Notes under the pieces: model-generated
What the model saw: the letters and a program-made list of their open reading frames with translations, nothing else
What the model was told of the DNA's origin: nothing
The model's database searches: none
Made by a program: the position numbers and the translations under genes
Origin: Streptomyces sp. NBRC 110611
GTDB lineage: Bacteria; Actinomycetota; Actinomycetes; Streptomycetales; Streptomycetaceae
DNA: 64,000 nt
Reading direction: 5' to 3'
Assembly: GCF_001590865.1 (NCBI RefSeq)
Contig: NZ_BBUY01000001.1
Span: 927,522 to 991,521, forward strand
Shown here: positions 50,230 through 59,879 of the stretch, piece after piece
How positions within the stretch are numbered: position 1 is the stretch's first letter
Layout of the letters: every line of letters begins with the position of its first letter

Positions 50230-51096
50230 ATGACTTCTGCGGCACCGAACGAACGCGACGCGATGGCCCAGCGGCTGTTGGCCAACGCTGTACGCCAGAC
50301 GCGCCCGGGGGAACTGATCGCACAGGCAGTCAAGCTGCGCGAACTCGCAGACACCCTTGTAGAGCGTGCCGTCGTCGCAGAACGCAGTCTGAATACCTCC
50401 TGGGAGGCCGTCGGGCAGGAGCTGGGTGTCACGAAGTCCACCGCGCACACCCGGTACTCGGCCGCGACGACTTCTGCGCAGCGTGAACTGCCCCCCGGGG
50501 AAGACCTGGGGGCTTGCGCCTTGCAGGCGTTGGAAGAGACCTGGGATGACGTGCGCAAGATGACCCGGAACCGCATCGTCCAGCGGATGCTTAGGTCCTG
50601 GACGGGCAAAAAGCTGACCAGCGAGGAGATCGTTCAGCAGGTACATGACCTCGCTGCGCAGTTCTACACGGACAGAAGGTTGGGGTCCGCCTCCTCGAGC
50701 GAAGTGGAACGACGCTTCCGTGAGGCCCAACAGGACGACCGCCCACTGCTGAAGCTGGGGAATTTCTACCGCACCACCACTGACGAGACGGCCTCCGTTG
50801 CAGAGACCGGATCACCGGACACACCGCTGAACGTCCAACGCCGAAGCCACAGCACATCGTCAGCCTCACCCGGACTGATTGCCGAGCTCGAAGGACGTAT
50901 TGCCCATCTGGAAGCGCAGATGGGCGACGTCATCAGGCGTCTGGAGGGGACGGCGGACTACCGCCTCCAGCTCCTCATGGACCTGGAAGAACCGGAACGG
51001 CCGTCAAACCAGACAGGCCGCCGCGAACCACCGCTACGCACCAGGCCCCCGCGAACCACACCTTCCACCAGGCGCGAGCTCCGCGGTAGGGAGTAG
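50230..51096 (+). CDS. HTH protein with C-terminal coiled coil
   Basis: 288 residues from the ATG at 50230 (MTSAAPNERDAMAQ); no Shine-Dalgarno is visible. The N-terminal helical region includes an HTH-like segment (about 65-85, TSWEAVGQELGVTKSTAHTRYS). A middle helical domain follows (about 105-150). A predicted coiled coil lies at about 215-255 (LIAELEGRIAHLEAQMGDVI), then a basic Pro/Arg-rich tail. Codon use is less GC-biased than in core genes. It may be a plasmid- or element-derived DNA-binding protein. It lies 98 bp upstream of the small membrane protein. Confidence 0.65.
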   Translation: MTSAAPNERDAMAQRLLANAVRQTRPGELIAQAVKLRELADTLVERAVVAERSLNTSWEAVGQELGVTKSTAHTRYSAATTSAQRELPPGEDLGACALQALEETWDDVRKMTRNRIVQRMLRSWTGKKLTSEEIVQQVHDLAAQFYTDRRLGSASSSEVERRFREAQQDDRPLLKLGNFYRTTTDETASVAETGSPDTPLNVQRRSHSTSSASPGLIAELEGRIAHLEAQMGDVIRRLEGTADYRLQLLMDLEEPERPSNQTGRREPPLRTRPPRTTPSTRRELRGRE

Positions 51097-51194
51097 CGCC
51101 CACACACTTCCGCCGGCCCCTGAGCGCAACCTCTCACAGCAACACCGGGGGCCGGCGGATGGTCACACACCCGATTCACATCAGGAGGGCAACC

Positions 51195-51383
51195 ATGTCC
51201 AGTATGCAGGCCCGAGCCACCCATGGCGACGGGCCGGTCAGGCCGCGCATCATCCTGCTGGCACTGGCCAGCGGATACGTGGCCGGGTACGGAGCGGCGT
51301 ACGGCGTCAGCGACACGCCGACGGCCCTCGGGCAGGCCATGATCGCCGCCGTGGCCTGGCTGTTCTGCCAGCAGAACAGGTAG
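51195..51383 (+). CDS. Small membrane protein (62 aa)
   Basis: 62 residues. AGGAGGG lies 6 nt before the ATG, which sets the start over an upstream ATG at 51159. One strong hydrophobic stretch (about 19-56: IILLALASGYVAGYGAAYG and MIAAVAWLF) could form two short helices, ending in Q-Q-N-R. No family known. It follows the HTH/coiled-coil gene and is closed by a 17-bp terminator, so the two may be a unit. Its last codons contain the palindrome TGTTCTGC-CA-GCAGAACA. Confidence 0.6.
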   Translation: MSSMQARATHGDGPVRPRIILLALASGYVAGYGAAYGVSDTPTALGQAMIAAVAWLFCQQNR

Positions 51384-51403
51384 CCGCACTCCAGCGCGGC
51401 ACC

Positions 51404-51444
51404 GCGGTCTGGGTGGCCCCACCGATCGGGGCCACCCAGACCGC
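51404..51444. terminator. Terminator of the small membrane protein
   Basis: A perfect 17-bp stem (GCGGTCTGGGTGGCCCC and its complement) with a 7-nt loop, 20 nt past the stop. Confidence 0.9.
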
Positions 51445-51829
51445 CGGCGCTCAGAGGCCAGGGCTCGAACTCTTGCTTGCAACATGCCAAGGACGTGCCG
51501 GCGCCTTTCGCGTGCTCAACGAGAGACGCAGTCGTCTAGCTCGATTCAGCCCGATGGGTCCGCGGCGTCTGGCACCGCACCTCTCCCCCACGCCTGAATG
51601 GCGCGGGGGGACCCTCACCGTTGTCGCATCACCCACGGACATCCAGTCCGCGGGCAATGCTCCGCCTTGCGCTCCGCCTCGGCTCTTCATGTGTCCTCCG
51701 GATGCCGAGCTGCACGGCGCCAGACGCCGCGGGCTGATCCACGCCGACCCATCGGACAGGCCCTGGCGCCTGAGCTGCCCGCAGGAGCCCCGAACACCCT
51801 GGTCGGGGGACCCACGGCCAGGGATTTCC

Positions 51830-51884
51830 CAGGGACTTTTCGGGGACTTTCAGGTCTGTCCGAGGGACTTTTCAGGAACTTTCC
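51830..51884 (+). repeat. Iterated GGGACTTTTC motif
   Basis: Four close copies: AGGGACTTTTC, GGGGACTTTC, GAGGGACTTTTC and a weaker GGAACTTTCC. Spacing is irregular (about 11-20 bp). Possibly an iteron-like protein-binding array or degenerate duplication. Confidence 0.5.
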
Positions 51885-51900
51885 GCCGCGTGAGCAGGGA

Positions 51901-51945
51901 AGGCCCTGACAGCGCTCAAAGATGCAAACGCGCTGGTCAGGGCCT
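51901..51945. terminator. sdaA terminator
   Basis: AGGCCCTGACAGCGC and GCGCTGGTCAGGGCCT pair over 15 bp with one bulge; it starts 18 nt past the sdaA stop on the minus strand. Confidence 0.8.
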
Positions 51946-51962
51946 ACGGCCGAGGTGCGGCC

Positions 51963-53345
51963 TCAGCACTCGATGATGTTCACCGCGAGGCCGCCCCGCG
52001 CCGTCTCCTTGTACTTGACGCTCATGTCGGCGCCGGTGTCCTTCATGGTCTTGATGACCTTGTCGAGGGAGACGTGGTGGCGGCCGTCGCCGCGCAGGGC
52101 CATGCGGGCGGCGGTGACCGCCTTGACGGCGGCCATGCCGTTCCGTTCGATGCACGGGATCTGGACCAGGCCGCCGACAGGGTCGCAGGTCAGACCCAGG
52201 TTGTGCTCCATGCCGATCTCGGCGGCGTTCTCGACCTGCTCGGGGGAGCCGCCCAGCACCTCGGCCAGGCCGCCGGCGGCCATGGAGCAGGCCGAGCCGA
52301 CCTCGCCCTGGCAGCCGACCTCGGCGCCGGAGATGGAGGCGTTCTCCTTGAAGAGCATGCCGATGGCGCCGGCGGCGAGGAGGAAGCGGATGACGCCGTC
52401 CTCGTCGGCGCCGGGGACGAAGTTGACGTAGTAGTGGAGGACGGCGGGGATGATGCCGGCCGCACCGTTGGTGGGGGCGGTGACGACCCGGCCGCCGGCC
52501 GCGTTCTCCTCGTTGACCGCCATCGCGTACAGGGTCACCCACTCCATGTCGCGGGCCGCCGGGTCGCCCTCGGAGCGCAGGGCGCGGGCGGCGTTGGCGG
52601 CGCGGCGGCGGACCTTCAGGCCGCCGGGGAGGATCCCCTCGCGGGACATACCGCGGCTGACGCATGCCTGCATGACCTGCCAGATCTCCAGCAGGCCCGC
52701 GCGGATCTCCGACTCCGTGCGCCAGGCCTTCTCGTTCTCCAGCATCAGCGCGGAGATCGACAGGCCGGTCTCCGCCGACAGGCGCAGCAGTTCGTCGCCG
52801 GTGCGGAAGGGGTACTTGAGGACGGTGTCGTCCAGCTTGATGCGGTCCTCGCCGACCGCGTCCTCGTCGACGACGAAGCCGCCGCCGACCGAGTAGTACG
52901 TCTTCTCCAGGAGCGGGGCGCCTGCCGCGTCGTAGGCGAAGAGCGTCATGCCGTTGGCGTGGTACGGCAGCGAGCGGCGGCGGTGCAGGATCAGCTGGTT
53001 CGGCTCGTCGAACTCGATCTCGTGGGCGGTGCCTATCTCGGCGCCCAGCAGCCGCAGCCGGCCGGTCGTGCGGATGCGCTCGACCTCGTCGTCGGCCGTC
53101 TCCACGTCCACGGTGCGGGGGGAGTGGCCTTCCAGACCGAGCAGGACGGCCTTGGGCGTGCCGTGGCCGTGGCCGGTGGCGCCCAGGGAGCCGAACAGCT
53201 CGGCGCGTACGGAGACCGTCTGGGCGAGCAGACCGTCCTTCTTGAGGCGTCCGACGAACATCCGGGCGGCGCGCATCGGGCCGACGGTGTGGGAGCTGGA
53301 GGGACCGATGCCGATGGAGAAGAGGTCGAAGACGGAGATGGCCAC
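51963..53345 (-). CDS. sdaA: L-serine ammonia-lyase, iron-sulfur type
   Basis: 460 residues from a GTG with AAGGAGT upstream. Deaminates L-serine to pyruvate and ammonia using a 4Fe-4S cluster. Single-chain form with the beta/ACT-like domain (about 1-160, beginning [20 protein letters not shown]) and the catalytic alpha domain (about 185-460). Cluster Cys are seen in [12 protein letters not shown] and [14 protein letters not shown], and the protein ends in the usual terminal Cys (NIIEC). Downstream of the permease and glyA on the same strand, it completes glycine-to-serine-to-pyruvate catabolism. Confidence 0.96.
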   Translation of the reverse strand: MAISVFDLFSIGIGPSSSHTVGPMRAARMFVGRLKKDGLLAQTVSVRAELFGSLGATGHGHGTPKAVLLGLEGHSPRTVDVETADDEVERIRTTGRLRLLGAEIGTAHEIEFDEPNQLILHRRRSLPYHANGMTLFAYDAAGAPLLEKTYYSVGGGFVVDEDAVGEDRIKLDDTVLKYPFRTGDELLRLSAETGLSISALMLENEKAWRTESEIRAGLLEIWQVMQACVSRGMSREGILPGGLKVRRRAANAARALRSEGDPAARDMEWVTLYAMAVNEENAAGGRVVTAPTNGAAGIIPAVLHYYVNFVPGADEDGVIRFLLAAGAIGMLFKENASISGAEVGCQGEVGSACSMAAGGLAEVLGGSPEQVENAAEIGMEHNLGLTCDPVGGLVQIPCIERNGMAAVKAVTAARMALRGDGRHHVSLDKVIKTMKDTGADMSVKYKETARGGLAVNIIEC

Positions 53346-53531
53346 GGGGGCGGACTCCTTTGTCTGCTCGTGGTGGACGGTGGAGCTGGGGGGAGCCGGC
53401 GGTGAGGCGGGGGGGGGGAGAGCCGGCGGTGGAGTTATGGGGGAAGGCGGGAGCTATGCGGCGGGAGGTGGGCTTCTGCCCGATTGGCGATCGCCGACTG
53501 TCGAGCGTAACGCGGACCCGGCGCGGAGCCG

Positions 53532-55196
53532 TCAGACGGAGGCCATCGGGCGTCCGTCGTCGGTCGGAACAGTGGGTGTCGGAACGGATGCGTGGTCGTC
53601 CGGGGTGTCCGGTGTGCCGGTCAGGCCCGCCGCACGGGCGTTGACGCCGGCCCGTACGGCCCAGAAGTAGAAGGCCGGGGCGGTCAGTGCGACCAGGGCG
53701 ATGTCCAGGCCGCCGGGGATGACGCCATGGCCGCCGAAGTCCGGGCTGCCCAGCGCCGACAGCGTCGCCATCCAGATCAGGAAGAGCACCATCCACCAGG
53801 CCGGCGCGAACTGCCGCAGCAGGGCGGCCCCGCGGGCGCCCTTACGCCGCAGGACGAGCGCGGTGACCGGCACGGCCACCAGCGTCAGCACGGTGACCTT
53901 GCCGGTGTCCGGCCACTTCGACCAGTACAGGGCGCAGGCGGCGAAGGCGAAGGTGATCGGGCACAGGATCCCGGCGGCGGGCAGCCGGAACGGGCGGGGC
54001 AGATCCGGCGCGGTCTTCCGCAGGACACCCACCGCGATCGGGCCGATCAGGTACGAGATGACCATGGCCGCCGAGACCACCCCGGCCAGCGCCTGCCAGC
54101 TGCGGCCGACGGTGAGCAGCAGCACGACGGAGAAGCCGAGGTTGAGCCACATCGCGGGGCGCGCGGTGCCGTAGCGCGGGTGCACGGCGGCCAGCTTCTT
54201 GGGGAAGAAGCCGGTCTCGGCGAGGTTGGTGACCATGTACGCGGCCGAGGCGACGTTGGCGATGTTGGAACCGGCCGGCGAGATGAAGGCCCCGAACTGC
54301 AGCAGGGTGACCACCCAGTGCAGCATCAGCAGCTTGGCCAGGTCGGCGAACGGCGAGCTGAAGTTCACGCCCTGCCAGCCGCCCGCCCGCGCCAGCTCCT
54401 CGGGCGGTACGGCCCCAAGGAACGCGGTCTGCAGTGCCAGGTAGATCAGCAGGCCCAGCGCGAGCGCGCCGACCAGGGCGATCGGGATGGCCCGGCCCGG
54501 GTTCTTGGCGGCGCCGCCGAGGTTGACCACGGCCTGGAATCCGTTGAACGCAAAGATCACGCCCGAGGTGGTGACCGCGGTGAGCACGGCCGACCAGCCG
54601 TACGGGGCGAAGCCGCCCTGGGAGGTGAAGTTCGAGGTGTGGAAGCCGGAGGCGATCAGCGCGAGCACGGCGAGCACCGGGATGGCGAACTTGACCAGCG
54701 TGAGGATGGTGTTGGCGCGGGCCAGCAGCTGGACGGACCAGAAGCAGGTCAGCCAGAGGGCGACGGTCAGCAGCAGCGCCACGCCCATGCCGGACACGGT
54801 CAGGTGGTGGTCGGCGTCGACCAGGCCTTTCGCCCAGTCGAAGCTCCAGGACGTCATGTACTGGGTGGCGGCGATCGACTCGATCGGGATGAGCGAGGCG
54901 ATCGCGATCCACACCGCCCAGCCGGTCAGGAAGCCGAGGGCCGGGCCGTGCGAGAGGTGGCCGTAGCGGGCCATACCGCCCGGGATCGGGTAGGCCGCCC
55001 CGACCTCCGCGTAGGACATCGCGATCATGCCGATGAACACGGCGCCGATCACCCAGGCGACCAGCGCCGCGGGGCCCGCCACCTGGGCGGCGGAACCGGC
55101 GCCGAAGAGCCAGCCCGAGCCGAAGATCGAACCGATGCCGATCATGATCAGGGCGAAGAGGCTGAGCCCTTTGCGGTTGCCCGCGCTCATGTCCAT
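53532..55196 (-). CDS. APC-family amino acid permease
   Basis: 554 residues with about 12-14 transmembrane helices. The first helix has the APC unwound motif IGIGSIFGSGWLFG. FNGFQAVVNLGGAAKNPGRAIP (helix 6 region) and the conserved P-x-x-G-G-M-A-R-Y segment are typical. It transports amino acids by proton symport or exchange. Its position between glyA and sdaA suggests serine, glycine or a related amino acid, which is inference only. The C-terminal tail is Thr/Pro-rich. ATG codons at 55196 and 55190 are both possible; GGACGGAC lies upstream. Confidence 0.9.
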   Translation of the reverse strand: MDMSAGNRKGLSLFALIMIGIGSIFGSGWLFGAGSAAQVAGPAALVAWVIGAVFIGMIAMSYAEVGAAYPIPGGMARYGHLSHGPALGFLTGWAVWIAIASLIPIESIAATQYMTSWSFDWAKGLVDADHHLTVSGMGVALLLTVALWLTCFWSVQLLARANTILTLVKFAIPVLAVLALIASGFHTSNFTSQGGFAPYGWSAVLTAVTTSGVIFAFNGFQAVVNLGGAAKNPGRAIPIALVGALALGLLIYLALQTAFLGAVPPEELARAGGWQGVNFSSPFADLAKLLMLHWVVTLLQFGAFISPAGSNIANVASAAYMVTNLAETGFFPKKLAAVHPRYGTARPAMWLNLGFSVVLLLTVGRSWQALAGVVSAAMVISYLIGPIAVGVLRKTAPDLPRPFRLPAAGILCPITFAFAACALYWSKWPDTGKVTVLTLVAVPVTALVLRRKGARGAALLRQFAPAWWMVLFLIWMATLSALGSPDFGGHGVIPGGLDIALVALTAPAFYFWAVRAGVNARAAGLTGTPDTPDDHASVPTPTVPTDDGRPMASV

Positions 55197-55614
55197 GTAG
55201 TCGTCCGTCCTGCCGTTGCCGCATGCCCCCTCCCTGTTGAGGGCCGCGTGATTGCCGCCGACCAGCTTATTTCCGGCCCAGCGGTAGGTTTCTCCCGGAT
55301 GCCGGGCGACGAGGACAAGCCCGGGGCCCCGCAGACCGTGAGCCCGGGACCAACGGCCCCGGGCTCACGGCCCGTTCGGCCTCCGGCCCGCCGGTCGACG
55401 GCCGGCCGGAGGCGCACCAACATGAGACGCGTCACAGCGCCGGGCGCACCGCCGCGGAGGCGGGTGCGGGGTCACGGAGACGTGCCGGCTGTCACCGGGA
55501 CGGGTCGACTCGTCACGGAGACGGATGACGTGTCACCGGGACGGGTCGCCTCGTCACAGCTACGGCCACCCTCATCGCGGTGACAGTCACCTCGTCACGG
55601 CGACGGTCGCCTCG
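55197..55614. other. glyA-permease intergenic region with repeats
   Basis: 418 bp without a gene. Its glyA-proximal third is a degenerate tandem array (55491-55614). A GGCCCCGGGCTCACGGCCC-like region near 55345-55372 (CCCGGGACCAACGGCCCCGGG) could fold into a terminator. Confidence 0.5.
55491..55614. repeat. 41-bp-period tandem repeat downstream of glyA
   Basis: GTCACCGGGACGGGTCGACT (55491) recurs as GTCACCGGGACGGGTCGCCT (55532), each followed by CGTCAC. A third, more diverged copy overlaps the glyA stop. A shorter GTCACGGAGACG unit is interspersed. Confidence 0.75.
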
Positions 55615-56871
55615 TCACAGGGACGGGTACAGCGGGAACTTCTCCGCCAGTGCCGTGACCCGGGCCTTGAGGGCCGTGGCGTCGTACGCCGGCTTCAGGG
55701 CCTCCGCGATGATGTCCGCGACCTCGCGGAAGTCCTCCGCCTGGAAGCCGCGGGTGGCCAGGGCGGGGGTGCCGATCCGCAGGCCCGAGGTGACCATCGG
55801 GGGCCGGGGGTCGTTCGGGACGGCGTTGCGGTTGACGGTGATGCCGACCTCGTGGAGGCGGTCCTCGGCCTGCTGGCCGTCCAGCTCGCTGTTGCGCAGG
55901 TCGACCAGGACGAGGTGGACGTCGGTGCCGCCGGAGAGCACGTCCACGCCCACCGCCTTGGCGTCGTCGCGCACCAGGCGCTCGGCGATGATCCTGGCGC
56001 CCTCCAGGGTGCGCTGCTGGCGCTCCTTGAAGTCCTCGCTCGCCGCGACCTTGAAGGAGACCGCCTTGGCCGCGATCACATGCTCCAGCGGGCCGCCCTG
56101 CTGACCGGGGAAGACCGCGGAGTTGATCTTCTTGGCGAGTTCCTGGGTGGACAGGATCACGCCGCCGCGGGGGCCGCCCAGGGTCTTGTGCGTGGTGGTG
56201 GTCACGACGTGGGCGTGCGGCACCGGGTTCGGGTGCAGGCCCGCCGCCACCAGACCGGCGAAGTGCGCCATGTCGACCATGAGGTACGCGCCGACCTCGT
56301 CGGCGATCCGGCGGAAGGCGGCGAAGTCGAGCTGGCGCGGGTAGGCGGACCAGCCGGCGACGATCAGCTTGGGCCGGCTCTCCTTGGCGAGGCGCTCGAC
56401 CTCGTCCATGTCGACCAGGCCGTCCTCGCCGACGTGGTAGGGCACCACGTTGTAGAGCTTGCCGCTGAAGTTGATCTTCATGCCGTGGGTCAGGTGACCG
56501 CCGTGGGCCAGGTTCAGACCCATGATCGTGTCGCCCGGCTTGAGCAGCGCGAACATCGCGGCGGCGTTGGCCTGGGCGCCGGAGTGCGGCTGCACGTTCG
56601 CGGCCTCGGCGCCGAAGAGCGCCTTGATCCGGTCGATGGCGATCTGCTCGACGACGTCGACGTGCTCGCAGCCGCCGTAGTAGCGGCGGCCGGGGTAGCC
56701 CTCGGCGTACTTGTTGGTCAGGACGGAGCCCTGGGCCTCCATGACGGCGACCGGAGCGAAGTTCTCCGACGCGATCATCTCGAGGGTGGACTGCTGGCGG
56801 TGCAGCTCGGCGTCGACGGCGGCGGCGACATCGGGGTCGAGCTCGTGCAGGGAGCTGTTGAGAATCGACAT
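55615..56871 (-). CDS. glyA: Serine hydroxymethyltransferase
   Basis: 418 residues. PLP-dependent interconversion of serine and glycine with tetrahydrofolate as one-carbon carrier. PLP Lys229 lies in [42 protein letters not shown] and [10 protein letters not shown] are conserved. The ATG at 56871 follows AGGAAG. It is 34 bp after gcvH on the same strand, inside the riboswitch-controlled glycine module. Confidence 0.97.
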   Translation of the reverse strand: MSILNSSLHELDPDVAAAVDAELHRQQSTLEMIASENFAPVAVMEAQGSVLTNKYAEGYPGRRYYGGCEHVDVVEQIAIDRIKALFGAEAANVQPHSGAQANAAAMFALLKPGDTIMGLNLAHGGHLTHGMKINFSGKLYNVVPYHVGEDGLVDMDEVERLAKESRPKLIVAGWSAYPRQLDFAAFRRIADEVGAYLMVDMAHFAGLVAAGLHPNPVPHAHVVTTTTHKTLGGPRGGVILSTQELAKKINSAVFPGQQGGPLEHVIAAKAVSFKVAASEDFKERQQRTLEGARIIAERLVRDDAKAVGVDVLSGGTDVHLVLVDLRNSELDGQQAEDRLHEVGITVNRNAVPNDPRPPMVTSGLRIGTPALATRGFQAEDFREVADIIAEALKPAYDATALKARVTALAEKFPLYPSL

Positions 56872-56905
56872 GAGTCTTCCTGGAGGAGGGGGTTCTGGCC
56901 CGGGC

Positions 56906-57283
56906 TCAGCCGGCGGAGAAGGCGGTGTACTCGTCGGCCGACAGCAGGTCGTCCGGCTCGCCGCTCACCTTCACCTTGAACAGCCAACCGCCCTCGAACG
57001 GGGCGGTGTTCACCAGCGAGGGGTCGTTGACGACGTCCTCGTTGACCGCGGTGACCTCGCCGCTGACCGGCGAGTAGAGGTCGCTGACCGACTTGGTCGA
57101 CTCCAGTTCACCGCAGGTCTCGCCCGCCGTGACCGTGGCGCCGGCCTCAGGGAGCTGCACGAAGACGACGTCGCCGAGGGCGTTGGCCGCATGCTCCGTG
57201 ATGCCGACCGTCGAGACGCCTGCCTCGGCGGCCGACAGCCACTCGTGCTCCTTGCTGTAGCGCAGCTGCTGGGGGTTGTTCAT
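56906..57283 (-). CDS. gcvH: Glycine cleavage system H protein
   Basis: 125 residues. The lipoyl carrier that shuttles the aminomethyl group between GcvP, GcvT and the dihydrolipoamide dehydrogenase. The lipoylated Lys64 sits in [17 protein letters not shown]; the N-terminal YSKEHEWL and [19 protein letters not shown] are typical. The ATG at 57283 follows AGGAGA. It lies between gcvT (133-bp gap) and glyA. The decarboxylase gene gcvP is not in the window. Confidence 0.97.
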   Translation of the reverse strand: MNNPQQLRYSKEHEWLSAAEAGVSTVGITEHAANALGDVVFVQLPEAGATVTAGETCGELESTKSVSDLYSPVSGEVTAVNEDVVNDPSLVNTAPFEGGWLFKVKVSGEPDDLLSADEYTAFSAG

Positions 57284-57416
57284 GGCTCGATTCTCCTGTA
57301 CGCGAGGGTGTGCTCGTGAAATGGGGTCTTGCACGGTGAGACACGCGGGTGCCGTTCGCGCTCCGCGCCACTGCCGGGCCTGCCGTCGGTGAGCTGGGCC
57401 GGTCACCGGTGAATCG

Positions 57417-58544
57417 TTACTTCTGCCGCTTGTAGAAAGGCAGTGCGACGACCTCGTACGGCTCATGGCTTCCACGGATGTCCACGCGGACACCCTCGGT
57501 GCCCGGTGTGGCGTAGGCGGCGTCGACGTACGCGATGGCGATCGGCTTGCCGAGGGTGGGGGAGGGCGCTCCGGAGGTGACCTCGCCGATGACGGTGCCG
57601 TCGGCGGTGGTGACCTGGTACCCGGCCCGCGGCACCCGGCGGCCCTCGGCGATCAGGCCGACCAGCTTGCGCGGCGGGTTCGACTCCGCCCGCTCGGCGG
57701 CCGCCGCCAGCGCGGCCCGGCCCACGAAGTCGCCGTTGTTGCCGGCTTTCTCGAACTTCACGACCCGGCCCAGGCCGGCGTCGAACGGTGTGGTCGCGGT
57801 GGTCAGCTCATGCCCGTACAGCGGCATGCCCGCCTCCAGGCGCAGCGTGTCACGGCAGGACAGGCCGCAGGGGACCAGGCCGGCGTCCTGGCCGGCCGCG
57901 GTGAGCGCCTCCCAGAGGGCGACCGCGTCCGCCGGCCGGACGAACAGCTCGAAACCGTCCTCACCGGTGTATCCCGTACGGGCGATCAGCGCCTCGACGC
58001 CGGCGACGGTGCCGGGCAGGCCCGCGTAGTACTTCAGTCCGTCCAGGTCGGCGTCCGTGAGCTTGGCGAGGATGCCGGGGGACTCCGGTCCCTGCACCGC
58101 GATCAGCGCGTAGGCGTCCCGGTCGTCGCGGATCGCGGCGTCGAAGCCGCCGGCCCGGGCGGTCAGCGCGTCCAGCACCACCTGGGCGTTGGCGGCGTTG
58201 GCGACGACCATGTACTCCTGGTCCGCCAGGCGGTAGACGATCAGGTCGTCGAGGATGCCGCCCTCGGCGTCGCAGATCATCGTGTAGCGGGCCCGGCCGG
58301 TCTTCACCCCGCCGATGTTGCCCACCAGGGCGTAGTCGAGGAGGTCGGCGGCCTGCGGCCCGGTGACGGTGATCTCACCCATGTGGGAGAGGTCGAAGAG
58401 GCCGGCGCGGGTGCGGACGGCGACATGCTCCTCACGTTCGCTGCTGTAGCGCAGCGGCATGTCCCAGCCGGCGAAGTCGGTCATGGTCGCGCCGAGCGCG
58501 CGATGAGTGGCGTCCAGCGCCGTCCGGCGGGGGGCATCGGTCAT
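57417..58544 (-). CDS. gcvT: Glycine cleavage system aminomethyltransferase (T protein)
   Basis: 375 residues from the ATG at 58544 with GGGAG upstream; an earlier in-frame ATG lies within the riboswitch expression platform. Releases ammonia and transfers the methylene group to tetrahydrofolate. [41 protein letters not shown] and the ending [14 protein letters not shown] fit the family. First gene after the glycine riboswitch. Confidence 0.97.
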   Translation of the reverse strand: MTDAPRRTALDATHRALGATMTDFAGWDMPLRYSSEREEHVAVRTRAGLFDLSHMGEITVTGPQAADLLDYALVGNIGGVKTGRARYTMICDAEGGILDDLIVYRLADQEYMVVANAANAQVVLDALTARAGGFDAAIRDDRDAYALIAVQGPESPGILAKLTDADLDGLKYYAGLPGTVAGVEALIARTGYTGEDGFELFVRPADAVALWEALTAAGQDAGLVPCGLSCRDTLRLEAGMPLYGHELTTATTPFDAGLGRVVKFEKAGNNGDFVGRAALAAAAERAESNPPRKLVGLIAEGRRVPRAGYQVTTADGTVIGEVTSGAPSPTLGKPIAIAYVDAAYATPGTEGVRVDIRGSHEPYEVVALPFYKRQK

Positions 58545-58575
58545 GGTTCTGGCTCCCAGGCATGGGTGACAAGAC

Positions 58576-58782
58576 GTTCTCCCCATCTGTCATCGGAACC
58601 TGAGAGGTTCACCGGGATCCCGCGAACGGACCCGGTTTGCACCTTCGGTGGAGCCGCCCCTGCCAGGCAGTGGCTCGCTTTTCAGATCTGCCTCGCCCGC
58701 GCGGTATAGGGGCCTGAGAGATTCAAGGGAGAACTTGCTCCTTCGGCGCCCCGCCGTGGCGGCCGGGGACTCTCCCGCGCGG
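58576..58782 (-). promoter_or_regulatory. Tandem glycine riboswitch upstream of gcvT
   Basis: Read on the minus strand, two aptamers are visible. The first has GCGGGAGAGTC, GCGCCGAAGGAGCAA and TCTCAGGCCCC. The second has CCACCGAAGGTGCAAACC, CCTCTCAGGTTCC and closes with GACAGATGGGGAGAAC. Both glycine-pocket cores and the short linker are conserved. It ends about 30 nt before the gcvT start. In actinobacteria glycine binding usually turns gcv expression on. Confidence 0.92.
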
Positions 58783-59027
58783 ATTCAAGCGGCCGGTATG
58801 CAGTTGGCGGCGCACACGTGAACTGCGCGCTGCACGTGGCGGGCACATCATTGCACGGGATCGCCCGTTCGAGGAGCCCTGGCCGGGGGTCCGTTCCCGG
58901 CCCGGGGGCACCGGGACAGTCCCGCGGAGCGGGGCCGTCCTCTTGAAGGCCATTACCTTTTCTTGACACTGTGCGGGTAGGGGACGGACTCGGCCCGGAC
59001 CGGAACCGGAGGGGTGAGGCGATCACG

Positions 59028-59747
59028 ATGCACAGGGACGCGGCCTTCGCGGCCACTTCAGGGGGCGTGCCCCCGGATGCCGTGGCGGTGGCCCCCGCCG
59101 TCTCCCGGCCCCGGCGCCCGGCCCGGTCCGCCGTCCGGCCGGGGCGCCGCGCACCGGTCGTGGACCTGCGCGGCGGGCGGAGCGCGTCCGGCACCGGTGA
59201 GCTGCGGTTCCCGGCGGGCGACCTGGTGGTGGTCTCCGGCCTGCCGGGCAGCGGCAAGAGCACCCTGATGCGCCGTGTGGTGCCGCCCCTGGACGGGCGC
59301 GGCGGCGCGGTGCGGTGCATCGACTCGCAGGACGTGCGCGAGCGCTGGGAGCGCGGCCGGCTGCGCCGGCTGCCGTACGTCCTGTACCGGCCGCTGGTAC
59401 GGACGGCCCACTACCTGGCGCTGGGCCGCGCGCTGCGCTCCGGCGACAGCCTGGTGGTACACGACTGCGGGACGCAGACGTGGGTCCGCCGCTGGCTCGC
59501 CCGGTCGGCTCGGCGCGGCGGCCGCGGGCTGCATCTGGTGCTGCTCGACGTGCCGCCGGAGACCGCGCGCTCGGGCCAGGAGGCGCGCGGCCGCGGGGTG
59601 TCGGCGTACGCCTTCGCGCGGCACCGCGGGGCGGTGGGCCGGCTGGTCGGCGCGGCGGAGTCGGGCGGCCTGCCGAAGGGGTTCGGTTCGGCGGTGCTGC
59701 TGGACCGGCGGGCGGCGAGCGCACTGCGGACGGTCGGCTTCCGCTGA
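59028..59747 (+). CDS. P-loop kinase-like ATPase
   Basis: 239 residues from the ATG at 59028 (GAGGGGTGAGG upstream). An Ala/Pro/Arg-rich N-terminus of about 55 residues precedes LVVVSGLPGSGKSTLMRRV, a Walker A of the zeta-toxin/adenylylsulfate-kinase-like group. IDSQDVRERWE follows, with the usual D-x-D-x-x-R pattern after strand 2, then SLVVHDCGTQ and the arginine-rich lid region. Probably an NTP-dependent small-molecule or protein kinase; the substrate is unknown. It lies divergent from the glycine riboswitch and is not in an operon. Confidence 0.75.
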   Translation: MHRDAAFAATSGGVPPDAVAVAPAVSRPRRPARSAVRPGRRAPVVDLRGGRSASGTGELRFPAGDLVVVSGLPGSGKSTLMRRVVPPLDGRGGAVRCIDSQDVRERWERGRLRRLPYVLYRPLVRTAHYLALGRALRSGDSLVVHDCGTQTWVRRWLARSARRGGRGLHLVLLDVPPETARSGQEARGRGVSAYAFARHRGAVGRLVGAAESGGLPKGFGSAVLLDRRAASALRTVGFR

Positions 59748-59879
59748 GCGGTTCCCGTCCGCCCGTCTTCCGTCCGCCCGTCTCCCGTCCGCCCGGCCCG
59801 GGGTGTCCCGTCTCTCGTCGAGGGCGGTTCCTCGTCTAGGGTCGTGGGCCGAAGAGCGGTTGGGAGCGGGCAGGTAGAG

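Larger units (their letters stand above)
51384..51962. other. Non-coding stretch between the accessory region and sdaA
   Basis: Apart from two terminators (51404-51444 and 51901-51945) I see no gene. Around 51830-51884 the motif GGGACTTTTC recurs four times with variation. Open frames here lack ribosome binding sites and codon bias; the DNA is probably decayed element sequence. Confidence 0.5.

Noticed and set aside
51452..51490. tRNA-like T-arm (minus strand AGTTCGAGCCCTGG)
   Set aside because: No matching acceptor stem, anticodon arm or D-arm in the flanks; a chance GTTCGA-type match, not a tRNA gene or att site I can support.
51598..51909. Plus-strand 103-codon frame before sdaA
   Set aside because: No ribosome binding site, atypical composition and overlap with the repeat motif; no reason to call a gene.
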